Shown piece by piece: positions 44,664 to 57,300 of a DNA stretch of 64,000 nucleotides. A program made the translations under genes and the position numbers. Under the pieces are notes generated by a model that did not search any database, was not told the DNA's origin, and was given only the letters and a program-made list of their open reading frames with translations. Location: NCBI GenBank assembly GCA_032821775.1, contig JAVLRN010000008.1:434001-498000 (forward strand), given 5' to 3'. Source of the stretch: Sanguinoderma infundibulare. Its lineage: Eukaryota; Basidiomycota; Agaricomycetes; Polyporales; Polyporaceae. Position 1 is the first letter of the stretch. Each line of letters begins with the position of its first letter.

Positions 44664-46283
44664 TCACTTCGGTGAAGTGACCTTGTGGACGGTGACGTCT
44701 AGCGTTGGAAGGGGAGCGAGTGGGAGCGGGTCCAGCAGCGCGTTGGCCAAGCTGCTGTACGGAGAGTTGGCTCCTGGGTTCGCCGTTGCAGGGAACGCGG
44801 ACCATGGAGTTATCCCCAGGTTCGATGACGAGGATTGGTCTATCGACGAATGGAGAGCGTATTGCCATGCTTGTGACGACTCCGTGTACCAGTCCTGACC
44901 GACTAGGAACACAGAGACGTCGTTGGTGGGCTGCGGCACGGTGGTATATTGTTGAGATTGGATGTCCTCACCGTGCGTGTAGGCGTACGGCATGGCGTCG
45001 TTCGACACTCTGTCGATCTGGCTGGATGGCTCGCGATAGCGACGCGGACTGACAGCGGCTGGCTCCGTCCATGGGACAGGCTCACTGTCCGGGGCCGGAT
45101 ACGGAGCCCGCTGCTCGGGCGTGTCGCGAGGATTCTGCTTCCCGATGCTTCGATGGATGATCGCGGCCGCGGTGTCGTCCAGCGTCGTAGGAGAAGTGAT
45201 CTGATACTGCGCAGGTTGAGATGCCTGCCCGCCGCGCCCATGGTGCGCGTAGATCTCGTTCATCGCTGGGCCGTTGCTTAAGCCAAGAGACCCCGAGGAA
45301 TAGGAATAGGGATTGGTGAAGTTCCCATAGGCAGCGACGTCGCTGGTGCTAGATCCTGGGGTCCACGAGCTGGAACCTGGAGTGTACACCGTAGCAAGGG
45401 AGACAGTCGCCGTCGCATCTCCGAGACCAGGACTCAGGGACCACGGCGACGATGACGCCGTCGAAGCATTTCCGCTGCTCATCCCCAGAGGCGGCGTTGT
45501 GGCGGGAGACAGACCCATGTAAGATTGGTCTACTGCGCGCGCACTGGAGCCGAGGATGAGGGACGTGGTGTAGTCGATCTGCGACGCGATCCGCATATTG
45601 GGGTGGAGGGTGTCTTTGGTGTACTGCTCACTGGAGTAGTCCGTCGGGAACAACGCTGGATAGAGGGATGGGTTGAACGGCGTGCGCGGCGCAAGGCCGA
45701 GCAATGCGGGCCACGCGGATGATTGCCGTGGGGAAGCGGTGGGGTTGTGCAACGAGTCGCTATGCCCCGCCATGTATGGAGCATGCATGGGCAAGTGGAG
45801 AGTGGCGACACCCAGCACATGAGGAGGAATCCCGGCACCGAGTGTGCCACTAGAAGAGGGCTATCGCGACGGTCCCTGTGAGCAGGACACCCCAACCACC
45901 AAGGACGTCGCAACGTACCTCCGACTCAGGGCCTCCACGCCCTACTGCGAGGTCGGCTGCCTCCCGCAAAGCCAGCTTCCGTTCCTTCTCTCTCGCCTTG
46001 GTATTCTGGTACGATTCCCTCAATTCGTCACTGAGGGGATCAGCAGCTTCCTCGGCGAACAGTAGTTGGCCATAGCCGGGAAACATCTTCATCAACTGAA
46101 AACATCGCGTTAGGCATCGGGTCGTCAAGTATGGAGACAAGTATGTGTGTCAACACTTACCTTGTAGTCGTTGCCGACTAGTTTTCTGACGCCGGGCGGG
46201 GGCCTGTGCTTCGCTCTGAAGCGGTCGAGGTCGGCTCCTTTCTCCCCGTATTTTATGACCTTCTTGGACTGTTGGGCTACCAT
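44664..46283 (-). CDS. Ser/Thr/Pro-rich protein of unknown function, possible regulator
   Basis: Three exons: 46161-46283, 45919-46095 and 44664-45860, in phase, 498 residues. The N-terminal 100 residues are charged and look folded or helical (MVAQQSKKVIKYGEKG, FPGYGQLLFAEEAADPL, TKAREKERKLALREAAD). The remaining 400 are rich in Ser, Thr, Pro, Ala, Tyr and Gln (TPPLGMSSGNASTASSS, YTPGSSSWTPGSSTS), the composition of a transcription activation region. I do not recognise the N-terminal domain, so a transcription role is a guess. The start at 46283 was chosen because it opens the conserved-looking basic block; an upstream ATG at 46421 is in frame but precedes a low-quality stretch. A decayed partial copy lies at 1-990. 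Confidence 0.6.
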
Positions 46284-47496
46284 GATGCCTCTGGGGAGCG
46301 TGTAGACGGGAGGCAGAGGAAGTTGGTGTTCGACGCGGTGGCGAGATTCGAGTTCAAATATGCACGGATGACTTGGGTATCGGTGGTTGAAATTCGGACT
46401 TTGGACGTCTGCCCTTCTCACGGAGGCAAGAGATCAAGGAAACCTCCAAAAAGCAAGACTCAAAGGCGCTGTTGCGGTCGCCGCGGTGCTTCTGCGATAT
46501 GATCTCCGCTGATGGTGCAGGCATGGGCTTCTCGCCCTCTTGCCATCTCAATAATGCGATCCACTTTGGTCTAGAAGCATTGTGCGTTGTGCGTCGTGAA
46601 TCGACACCGGAGTCCCATCGGAATTCACAGACCGAAGTTGGTTTACGAGGGGCCTTGTGGAAGAAAACGTGCGGTAAACTATTTGCAGAACTCACTATTT
46701 GTTACTCAACGCAGGTAGACTCGATGGTCCAAATGCCAGACACCAGCAGTGAGACAGTCTGAAGCCTTGGGGATGGCCGCTATCCGAGTCGGAGGGAAGA
46801 ACGACTACAAGAACTTCCTAACGGGGAGCAGCTTCGGAAACATTCCCTCCACGTGGCGGTTCAGCACCGTTTTAGCTCAGATAAGCTCGGATAATCAACC
46901 GTTGGAAGGTCGTCGTGTCGTTCGGTTGATGTTGGAGGACTTGGCAAGGATTCCGGGCTCTGCGATGGCATGTTGTCCCGCTTGTCAGTCAACGTTCGTC
47001 CTGAAAAACAAACACTGATTGCACTCTCCGCAGCGAGAATCACGCCTTACAAACGGCTCGATACTTCTGTCTGAAGTGATTCAAGTACGTCACTGAGTCC
47101 GGAGGCGCCGCAGCACATGTACTGACTAGTGCGTTGGACTCCCCAATTTGACGACCCGTTCGGAGCAGCACTCGAATCGCGCAGGCTGAACACCCAAAGA
47201 CGTAGACATAACCATACGCACACCAAACGCGTTCGGAATCCGTAGGTGATCTGCATTCGCCAGCCTTACCGCAATTACATCACCCCGAGCTTCTCTCGAT
47301 ATACGAGTCTACCAGTATGTAGACGGTGACCGTGATACCTATACCGGGACTTAATTCGGACCTACCGCAGCACCCCCGCCCGCATCCTTTGGACGACGTA
47401 CGCGTCGTCCCTTTGTGCAAGCACACAACTAAATAGCAGAAAACGCGCGAAGTTGCTGCCCTCCAACTCCTACCCTCGCCTTCCCACTCCTCACTA
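46284..47496. other. intergenic, nothing recognised
   Basis: Divergent gap between the Ser/Thr/Pro-rich gene and the IRG-like GTPase gene. Short open stretches lack motifs or plausible splice sites. A CTAAATAG TATA-like sequence near 47427 could serve the GTPase gene. Confidence 0.45.
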
Positions 47497-49011
47497 ATGG
47501 ACGCAGTCTTCTCTGCCATAACCTGGCTCTTAGATAGTCCCCGTGGCGGCCCCCGACAGGAGAACCCGACGCAGCACGACATCGCACAGGCCGATCGACT
47601 CCGACGCGAAGAGGAGCAGCACAAAGAAGCTGCACGTGCCGCCAGGGAGGAAGCGGAGAGGCTCGCACAGGAGGCACAGATGGAGAACGGAGAGTGGGTG
47701 AAGTTGAACCGACTACACTACGTCAGCAGCCTGAAGGCACAGCGCGCGCGCGAAGCGCATGCGGTCATGGAGGCTGCTCAGGTAGAGGCGGAGCGCATCC
47801 GCAGGGAGGCCGAAGAAGCTCATGCTTCCTGGATGCACGCGGTGGAAGCAGAGCGCGAGGAGATGCAGAAGCCGGAGGAGAAGCTGAAGGAGGAAGCGAG
47901 GAGGGCAGCGGAAGCGGAAGAAGCGGATGCCCAGCACCAGCGACAGCTCGCGGCGGAGGAAAACCGGCGGGCGCAAGAGGCCCACCGCACAGCGGCAACA
48001 GAGGCGGCAGAGGAAGAGGCGCGTGCTGAGAGACGTGCGGCAGATTCACAGCGTCAGGAGGCGGAGAAGAGCGAGCAGGAGCTGAGGGAGAAGGAAGCGG
48101 CGGGGGAGCTCGAGGCGCAACGTCTACAGCAGCTCGCAGCGGAGGAGGCCCAGCGCGCGACGGAAGCCCAGCGCGCGGCGGAGGATGCGGCTCGGACGGC
48201 GGCAGAAGAGACGCGTCTCGCGCTCGCTGCGAAGGAAGAGGCTGAGCGACAGCTGCGCGAGGGCATCCAGCCTGTCGTGATGCCGTCCGCGCAGGATCTC
48301 GAGGATGCCAAGCGTCGCATCGGATACCAGCAAGGACTCTATCACTTCGCGGTCGCTGGTATTGCAGGTTGTGGGAAGTCGTCGTTGATCAACGCCCTGC
48401 GCGGGCTTAGAAATGACGACGAAGCCGCCATCACAGAGACGACGCTGCAGCTGGCTCGCTTCCCCGACTCTGACCCAAAGAATCCCTTCGTTTGGTACGA
48501 CATCCCGGGCGCGGGGACTCTCAACGTACGGGACTGGCAGTTTTTCAATGAGCAGGACCTCTACGTTTTCGACGCCCTCATCGTCCTCGTCGGCGACCGC
48601 TTCACGGCGACGGACGTCGCCATCCTCCGCAACGCCCGTCTTTTTGGCATCCCGTGCTACATCGTGCGTTCCAAGGCCGATGCACACATCCGTAACACCA
48701 TGAACGACAGGGGATACGACAGCCAGGACGAGGAGTGCTGGGATGCGGGCAGCCGGGCGAGGCTCGAGAAAGACGCTAGAGAGCATGTCATCAGCCGGAC
48801 GAGACAGAGCGTGCGGGACAACCTACGTACGGCCGACCTGCCCCAGCAGCGGGTCTACATTGTCTCGAACTCTGCGCTGCTCAGCGCCGTCAAGGCGTCC
48901 AGCGACAAGAAGGTGTCGAATAAGATCATCCACGAGCTCGAGTTCCTTCAGGACTTCCTGGGAGACGCGGTGAGGCGTAGAGGAGCTGCCGAGGAGCGCA
49001 GCTCCGAGTGA
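47497..49011 (+). CDS. IRG-like (immunity-related type) GTPase with long N-terminal coiled coil
   Basis: A single exon of 504 residues. Residues about 25-260 form an uninterrupted Glu/Ala/Arg-rich coiled coil. A GTPase domain follows: P-loop GIAGCGKSSLINALRGL (about residue 288), an AAITETT switch region, WYDIPGAGT (G3, about residue 335), FDALIVLVGDRFTATD and YIVRSKAD (G4-like). The block SLINALRG...ETT...DIPGAGT...DRFT..D...RSKAD is the IRG signature as I know it from animal p47 GTPases, which act on pathogen vacuoles and membranes. The first 13 residues (MDAVFSAITWLLD) could form an amphipathic membrane-binding helix. It converges with the copper oxidase gene. Function in fungi is unknown; a defence role is inference. 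Confidence 0.82.
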   Translation: MDAVFSAITWLLDSPRGGPRQENPTQHDIAQADRLRREEEQHKEAARAAREEAERLAQEAQMENGEWVKLNRLHYVSSLKAQRAREAHAVMEAAQVEAERIRREAEEAHASWMHAVEAEREEMQKPEEKLKEEARRAAEAEEADAQHQRQLAAEENRRAQEAHRTAATEAAEEEARAERRAADSQRQEAEKSEQELREKEAAGELEAQRLQQLAAEEAQRATEAQRAAEDAARTAAEETRLALAAKEEAERQLREGIQPVVMPSAQDLEDAKRRIGYQQGLYHFAVAGIAGCGKSSLINALRGLRNDDEAAITETTLQLARFPDSDPKNPFVWYDIPGAGTLNVRDWQFFNEQDLYVFDALIVLVGDRFTATDVAILRNARLFGIPCYIVRSKADAHIRNTMNDRGYDSQDEECWDAGSRARLEKDAREHVISRTRQSVRDNLRTADLPQQRVYIVSNSALLSAVKASSDKKVSNKIIHELEFLQDFLGDAVRRRGAAEERSSE

Positions 49012-49808
49012 GGTGGAAGCGTTGCCAAGAAGTGGAAAGGGTAGAGCATCTACCTAGTATCCCGGTTGCAATTGTGATCATGGCCACTGTTTCGCTCTCG
49101 CTCACGCTCACGCTCTTCCGGTTCGCGTCTGGTCTCGCATCTGTATCTCCGTCGCGCTTTCTGGCTCATGCTACTACGGCACCATGGTCACAGTGCTCTG
49201 CTCCCGTTGTACACCCCACAGGTTCATCCAGTACATCAACCCCATCACCGTTCCGCCATGCTTACAGGGTAGCTTCCCAGTGTCTTCCTTTCCGTTCCAG
49301 TGCCGCTCCTGTCGCCGTTAACCACCGTTTAGACACAAATGATGTATGCCTACGTTCAGCTGCGTACCTTCGTTACTCGAATGTGGTCGTTTGAACAGTT
49401 TGTTTCTGGTGCCGAGCGAGGGCCAATCTTTCCAGATCCGAATTGAGAAAGTCCGACTGCGCAGCCGTCGAGCTCGATCTCGAAACATTCAGTCGAACAA
49501 GGAGATTGAGGAAGATCTGGGAGACCATACATCACTATTATATCACCTAGTACCAACACAACGCTACAACCAGGGAACACTAAATGAATGAACGATGCAG
49601 GAAAAAGACGGGAAGCGTATCGGAACGAATAGTAAAGCAGTTGGTTAAAACGTACGACGATAAGTGAGTCCAAGGAGTGGGAAGGGTCCGTACACAAGGA
49701 GAGACGCAGGTGTGGGATTTTCAAAGCAAGGACGGCACCGCCAAGGTACAATTACCGAGAGCAAGAAGCGAGCGAGCGGTGGTATCGTGCACGGACTGCT
49801 CGGACGCG
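49012..49808. other. intergenic between convergent genes, nothing recognised
   Basis: This is the 3' flank of the GTPase gene and of the copper oxidase gene. Only short open stretches without motifs are seen. Confidence 0.5.
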
Positions 49809-52800
49809 TTAGGCGGGCGGGCCCATGCCGGGGAGGGTGAAGTCGGGCAAGTTGGGCCAGTTGCCGAGCTGGCCGGGGTCGCCGCCGATGCGCACCCAGT
49901 TCGAGTGCGATGGCGTGGGGCCGTCGAGGACCCAGAGCTGCCACCAGCCCGGGGGCGCGACGAACGCGTTGGGCGGGGCGACGACCGTGCACGTGTTGCC
50001 GTTGCACGAGAACTCGGGGAAGAGCGTGCGCATGCCCATGGCGTTACCTGAGCCAAATGATCAAGTCAGTAAGCGTGATCACGGGGCGGATCCGATGCGG
50101 GAGAGGAATGGGACGCGAGACGTACCGTGCTATAGAAGCGGATGGTGAGGACAGAGAAGCCTGCGTCAGCGTCTGCTATGAAAGATCATCACGTCAAGGT
50201 GGATTACGCACCGTGCTCGAAGTAGCTACGACAAGGAAGGACAATAATGTCAGCCACCGTAATCTCTGGACTTCGATAGTTGCATGTGGGACGTACCAGC
50301 AATGAGAGAAACGCGCATCGTGGAGGTCGTGCCTTCGAAGAGCTGGACGTTGATAGTGTAGCTGCCGCCGTACACCCAGTCGTTCTCGGCGACGGTGAAA
50401 CTCGGCTGCGTGCGACCCTCGTTCAGGTACGGCGGGATGTAGACCTCGACCCGCATCTCCTCGGGGAAGCCAGGGGTCTCGGGGTCGCTGCCAGAAATCA
50501 GGACACGGCCGTCGGGGAGGAGCTGTTGACGCCAAAGTCAGTACGGACACCAGACACCAGACATCCCACGATTGTCACGCACAGTCGACTCGGAGTGGTA
50601 CAGGCGCGCGACGATGGTGGTGTTGAGGATGCTGATACGGGAGCCCACAGGCTGGGTCGGGTCGTAGAGGAGGGCCTGCAAGTTGGGGTCAGTCGCGAGA
50701 CCGAAGCCGGCCACGCCCTGTTTCGCGCCATTGACGATGAGGAAGGTTCCGTCCGGAAGGGCTGGATGGTCATCGAATTAGCCGACGCCAATGCTCAAGT
50801 GCGGTTTGACAAGACTGACCAGACTGTGAAGCGAAATGGCGTGTGTCAGTCACAAGTGAGAAAGGCAATGACATGTCCACTCACCATGCACGTCATGACA
50901 CGCGGCGATGGCTGTAAGTGAATGATATCAGAACGTCGTCTGAATGCTTGTGGGTGTAAAGCGATCTTACCATACGTTCAAGTACCCATTCCGCACCGTC
51001 CACCTCGGGCTGAATTGAAACACAGTTATCGAGCGCGAGTCCGAAGTTCGATCCACCGCAGACGAGGACGGTGAGCGAATCGGTGTAGGGAGCGTGCTGC
51101 GGGAACAGAACGGCAGTACCCTCCAATGGGTAGGAGCGACCGGCAGCCTTTCCATCGTAGGGGTTGATCACTGAACCCGGCATATTCGGCAGCGTCGTGA
51201 TGGTATCGAACGTCACCGGGTTGAGGATGCGTGCCTCGTTGTAGTAGCCTATCGAACTTTATCAGAACGAACACTCATGCGTCTGTCAGTCGATACGTAC
51301 CGACGAAGATGTTGCCGCTGGGAAGCATGTGGAGGAAGGGGTAGAGGTTGTTGGGATCGGTGCGGTTGAGCCAGTCCATGAACAGGTAGGTGGGGCCACC
51401 CTCGGGTGTCGGGAGAATCTCGAGCGTGGGCTCTGGAGCGCCGTTGCTGCCTTCCTCGCCACCAACGATCAAGACACTGCCATTCGACATGACGAGCCCG
51501 GACGGGTACCAACGGCCCCTCTGCGACGAAGCTCAAGGTGATGACTATCAAAGATCGAAAACCGAACGCACCTGCAATTTCAGTTCCTCAAAGTTCTCCT
51601 CCCAATCATTCGTTCCGTTCACACCAGGGCTACCATCGGGAGCGTAGAGCCGGACACCAAAGGTGCTGTCGAGAGACCAACCTCCGAACATAAGGTGCCT
51701 AGCGGACCGATCGGGAAGCACGACCGCACCGGCGCAGAAAGTGTCGGTCTTGACATGCATCGTGCGCCACGTCTTCTCGAAGTCGTCGACCAACGACAGA
51801 TCGAGCTCGTACGCGCCAGTCGAGTTGGGCCACTCGCTCGTGCCGAACTTCTCGACGAACGAGACCTTGTTGTTGATGCCGAGCGTGACCAAGAGCGGGA
51901 CGACGACGCCGGGGACGAAGAACTCGTAGCGTCCGATGTTCGCGGGGGTTTGCCAGTTATTCATGACGCCGTTCCACTGGTAGTACTAAAATACCGATAC
52001 CTTTTAGCACTCTTTCGGGTTGTGATTTGAACTCGACACTTACCTGCAGACGGTCAGGGCCACCGCAGAGGTGAATGGGGTCACCGGCGCATGCAATGTT
52101 GCAGTCTGACTCGGGAGCGAAGCCAGGGCTTGTTGAGGCGTCCGAAACGTCTCCACAGACTATCGCAAAAACATTGAATGCTGGTCCTATCTTATGCCAG
52201 GCGATCGACTCACAGCATTGTTGGCCGAACTCAAGTCCAGCCGCAGGGTATCCGAACGCAGCGCACTGGTTCAAGCAGAAGTCGACTGTGATATTCGTAG
52301 GTTGGTTGATCTCGTTCGGGAACAATCGCACGCCGTTCAGTCCTTCCCTGTTGAATGTGTCAGCAGCCGATCTCCCCGGGATGACAAGCAAAACATACTG
52401 TAGACAGCCCTGATACTCCCAGCTCCCTACATGGGAAGCCATCAGCACTTTACGGTATACCAAAAACTCCCGCAGACGTAGGTAAGACGTACCTGGAAGA
52501 CTGCTGTTTTGGGGGGTAGGAACCGGCAGGACAGTAACGTTTCCGGTGGATGTATAGACCTGTATCAAACGTTCCTCAGCAGAAGGTCTCGCGGGTGCTT
52601 TCAGCTAAATATTCTCTTACGGAGAGCCGGTTGGGTCCACCGCAAGCCTCCCTGGATGGGAATCAGTTTACCAGAAACGGAAGGGGAGGTGACTAGGTAC
52701 GAACGTAGCATTTCCGCCGCACGCCATGTTGCACGTCGACACGTCGCCCAACGTTGCACCGTCGATCAGTGTATTGCCGCAGACTGTCGGGATGCCCAGC

Positions 52801-54325
52801 TCCATAAATAGATGATCGATGAAGGAAGGGAGATTTGCCGACTCACAGCACTGGACACCGAACTCCAACCCAGCCAACGAGAAGTTCTGTGAGGTGCACG
52901 ACGCGATGCAAGACTCGACCGTCAGGGCCTGGTTGTCTGGGTCCTGGGTCCCCATAATGCGACCGTTGGCGTTATCGCTAGAGCGGATCAATGAATGAGT
53001 TTAATGCATGCGTAGACATAAAATGGCTACCTACACATAGCAGGCGGAATACTTCCAAGTCCCTGGAAGACCGGAAGTGACTGGGTTGACCAGGACAGGG
53101 CCAGTGCCACCAGTGTTTCCGGGAGGAGTCGTGCCAGGGGTGCCGGTGATAGTACCCGTGAAGTTGTAGACCTGAGCCATACACAGTGAGCGCGCAGTAG
53201 TTGAGAACCACTATAGAATACGGTACTAACATTCAGCGCGTTAGGCCCACCACAAAGCTCCGTGCTGTTGCCGGCACAAGCCATGTTGCATAACGAGGGA
53301 GCGATGGGACCGCCGCCATTCGTGATGGCGGTGCTGCAGACTGGGATAAAACAGGTAAGTAGCATCAGAGGACCGTGGACCAGTCCACTTACAGCACTGG
53401 TCAGCGAACTCGACGCCGGCGATGGGGAAGTTGGCGCTGAAGCACGCTTCTGTGCATCCTTCGACGGTGAAGTTGCCCGGAACGTTAACGCCAGTAGGGA
53501 GGGTCCGCGCGTTGACTGAGTCGCTGCGGACGGAGACGATCACCCAACCGTACGTTAAGACCGCGGAGAAGCGGAACTCACTTGTAGCATCCCAGGGACT
53601 CCCAGAGGCCGACGGACGGGACGACGGTGGGAGGCGGCGGGGGCGGCACGCCGTTCCAGTAGACGCTCAGCCTGTCTGCGTTTCACGAGCGCGGACTTTG
53701 AGAACTTTCGAAGCGCGAAAAGAACAGCTCCCGGACTCACTCCCAGCGCCACAGATCTCGTTCGCGTTTCCGGTGCACGGGGAGCTGCAGTCCGACAGGG
53801 TCGCGTTCGTGCCGCCGTTGGCGATCTCGTTGCCGCACCCTAGTAGGTTTGACAAGACACATGAGCGCAGTCCATCCTATCGCCGATCTCTCGATCTCTA
53901 TAAAAAAGAGCCGCACGCACAGCACTCCTGGGCGAACTCGAGGCCGGCGAAATTAAAGTTCTGGGACGAACAGAACGCGACGCATGACTCGACGGTCATG
54001 CCGGTCGTGTTCGTGAAGGTCGCGCCGCCCAAAGAGCGAGCGCCTTGGTCGCTGTGTGTGACAAGGGCTCTCATGAGCGGTCGTTCGCGGACTGCTCGGC
54101 GGCGAACCTAGACGCACGTGAAGCATCCGAGGAACTTGTACGGCGTCCCGGGGATGGCGGGGGTGGCGGGGCTCTGACGTACGCGCAGAGTGGAGCCGTA
54201 GGAGATCTGCATGCAAGGGAGAGACGGATATATGAGCGAGAGACGGAATGAATGTGGATGGGGACTTGACGTACAAGGGGAAGGGACAGTGCGAGCACTG
54301 CGAGAGAGGCAGTGAGGACCACCAT
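49809..54325 (-). CDS. secreted copper radical oxidase (glyoxal oxidase-like) with four WSC domains
   Basis: Many short exons on the minus strand run from ATG 54323-54325 to TAA 49809-49811. The first exon encodes a signal peptide ([17 protein letters not shown]). Four Cys-rich WSC domains follow (each with a GLEF/GVEF-x-x-QCC core, a CNMACxGN-type block and CGGPxxLxV), with Pro/Thr linkers. The catalytic domain comes next. Candidate copper and radical ligands are Cys in [12 protein letters not shown], Tyr in GRWYPSG, Tyr-His in ARLYHSEST and His in THGNAMGMR, with a DUF1929-like C-terminus ([18 protein letters not shown]). Such enzymes oxidise aldehydes and make extracellular H2O2 for peroxidases in wood decay; WSC repeats may bind wall glycans. 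Repeated WSC domains resemble the cro3-cro5 type. The ligand His comes from a 4-nt exon at 50126-50129. Confidence 0.88.
50126..50129 (-). other. 4-nt micro-exon (CACG) of the copper radical oxidase
   Basis: On the minus strand TATAG|CACG|GTACG lies between exon ...GCT-ACT-TCG-AGC-ACG (donor GTGCGT) and exon GT-AAC-GCC-ATG. Only inclusion of CACG restores frame and gives ATSST-H-G-NAMGMR with the ligand His. A second AGCACGG copy at the previous exon end suggests local duplication. Confidence 0.65.
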
Positions 54326-57300
54326 CTTCAGCGCGCGGCCGACGTCTGAGAGGACGCTGTGGAGAGCAAGCCGACTGCGCAAAAACGACGTATATGTAGC
54401 CCTTGCGAGCCGCTCAAGAACCACTGAATGCGACACCGTCCGATGCCGCAGACCCGTCAGGCGAAAGATCAGGGAATGCACATCCAGGACAGAATCGATG
54501 CCAGCGTGGCCGGCGGGCATCACTTGCGCCGATGCGTCCGTTTGGAACTGAAGCACCGTCCATGGCGATTCCCGGCAGAACCGTTGCCTGGCAGTGCGGC
54601 CGGCGCGATATCGAATCCGAATTGCACCCAGCGCCGTCTTCCTCGGGCCATCCCTCCGTTGCGCCGGGGGAGTGAATGGACACTATTCAAGTTCAAAGAC
54701 CTCGTCAGCTGTGCTAGACCAACACTGGACACAAGGACAAGAACGGCACTGAGGACGGCGTCAAGAGGCGAGTTCGCACTTCTGACAGCGTCAGCAGGCC
54801 TCTTCTCCCTGGCGTTACACTCACCGTTCGCGCTTGTCGGCGTTCTGATAGACGTGATCCCCCGTCCGTGCCGTGTCTGATTGAAGCTCGTCGATGCTGG
54901 TGAACGCAACTGAGGGACATCCCGTTACTTGGTTTGACGGACTGGTGATCGTACTAGGAGCAGTCCGAACGGACCACGTGGCGGCTCGTTCTACGAATTC
55001 GCCCGCGCCACAGGCTCAGTGCATCGAAGCTTGCCTTCGACGACCATTCTCACCGAGCGGTCTCGGTGACCCAGGCACAGCGCGATGTTTCCCCTAGATC
55101 CCTGCCGACGATTCAATGCAGGGCACCGAGCAGAGGCGCAACTGCCCTGCTCCAGGTCTTGAGGATTTGGATCCGACTTGAGCCTGATATAGTGCAGAGA
55201 TGTCGATAAGCGGATCGTGTACGCTCTCGAAGACGGCGCGCGAAAGACGGACGTGCCCACCTGGTGGTAAAACCTCCTCGGTGGTCCCTGTCTGCCGAAA
55301 GGCGGCTGAAGGCGCCTTGACAGTGTTGCGTAACGTTTGGGTAACGTCTGCATAGATCTTGCGGATCACACTCGGCATTGTCTACGATTTCGGATGGTCA
55401 TTCTTGTTCTTGTAACCGACGCCCCGCAATGGGGGAACGATGCCCTTTTAGAGTCGCGAGTCGACTCCGAAGGGAGATGTTGGGAAGTTGCTGTCGCGAC
55501 AGCGGTGAGAGTGCGGCCATGACAAGGAGCGTCCATTGATGTGTGCGAGCCGCCCTACCCAACGCCGAGGCTGTGTGGTAGAATGGTATTCGTGTCTCCT
55601 GTAGCGGCGTTTGGATGGGACCTGGATGCCAGCCCAGGCGAGAAGCTTCCTTCCCCGGAGATCTGTTCAGCAGCATGAGACCGCAGCGCAGAAGGTGCAG
55701 CACGATAAATACAGAATACCACACACGACGTCTTCTCTGCTCTCTGGCTGCCAAATCCGTCATCGGTATTGCCCGCCGAAGCGTTCGCAAGACGTTGCGC
55801 TATGTTTATCTTCAATGAAGGCAGGGCGCAGCTCCCAGACTGAGGCTAGAAGTGCAAAGGGGTCAGCATTTGGGCCAGCTGCGCATCAGGAGGCACCGTA
55901 TCACCGTGCGAATGCCCGGGTCGGATATGTGTACGCGGAATTGGCTCGACATGGGAATCTACTGAATACGTCCTCTAACGCCGTGGTGGACAATGGCCGC
56001 GGTGACGAATAGACTGACGGCGCGTCGAGCTTGATAGCGGCAGGATGAGAGAAGGTAATTGGAAAGTTGAATGAGCCGGCGGGAGTGAATACGCTATCAC
56101 TTGATTCGGAGCGGGAATGGAGGAATTGATGCCGTCGGACAGTTCATACGGCGATAATCGACCCAGGACTCCCGACGGGTGCTAATGTCATCCTCCCCCC
56201 GCTCCGGAGACAGCGGTTATACGCGGCATGGCCAATCTGGATGGATTAGCCGCGCTTCCTCAGTCAATTCGTATGTCAGGCACGCGGACATAGGAACGCG
56301 CATCTATAGATCCAGATGCTATGTCAGCGCGCACATACGTACAGATGGGTAATGAATTCGGTGTACCTGACGAAGCCGGACAGTAGTCGAATGGAAGCGT
56401 TTGGCCAGCGCGACACCCAGACGAACTACGCTCTGGGCATCGTTGGAAGCAGGTCGCATCAATATTCGTCCGGCTCCGGGAACACTTGAGCCGCCCATGG
56501 CGCGAGTCCGAGATGATTGATTGAGATTCCTATCTCCACTAAAAGGCCCCAGCTGTTCTGGGGCGCATAGAGTATTCAGGGACCGGCTAAGTCTCAACAC
56601 AGCACTAGACACTACCAAAGTAAACAACGGACCAGTAGCCTCGCAACTTGAGTAGGCCGAATGTGTTTCTGTAAAGCAGGCAAAGTACGGGGGGCCAACG
56701 ACTGCAGTCAGAAACAGTCTTGACACATGTTGATTAAACTGCGGGCGTACCGCTAGAAAGAAGGCATTCGAGTTGAACGCTAAACCACAGCCGCGACTAG
56801 CCCCAGTCCAGTCGAGCGTCGTCCTAGCCCGAGCGCATCAAACAATGTGCGCCTGCCGCGCCTTGCGGAGCTATCGCGGATCTGCTGGCGATCGATGAAC
56901 CAAGTCTCAGCAAAACGGCTGAACGTCTACAGATGGCACAACGTGGTATGCGCTCAAGGCATTGGGCGTCGGGGGAATCTTCTTCAATGCCCGAGCAACC
57001 TTGTCATGAAGGCATTGGCGGTGCCGTCGCACGAACACCCGCCGCCGAGGGATTTGCTACTCAGTCGAAAATGTCCGACGGCGGCAGGCGATCACTGCGA
57101 TAAACGTCTCAGCCGGGCCAGACACCACCCTGGTAAAACGTCAATGGGTGCACATGCTGGAAGCCGATGGACCTCACCTTCAAGATGATACCCCAGTGTG
57201 ACTGCGTCGTCGACTTCCTGCACGTTTGCGGCATCTCAGACTTGAAAACGGAGATTTTGATGGTCCCTGCATCAAAAGGTCCATCATATCCACGAAACGC

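Noticed and set aside
48124..48786. Open frame of 220 codons on the minus strand
   Set aside because: It is antisense to the GTPase domain, which carries clear catalytic motifs on the plus strand.
55300..56730. Several open stretches of 85-135 codons in the large gap
   Set aside because: They overlap on both strands, and none shows motifs, hydrophobic segments or splice sites suggesting a gene.
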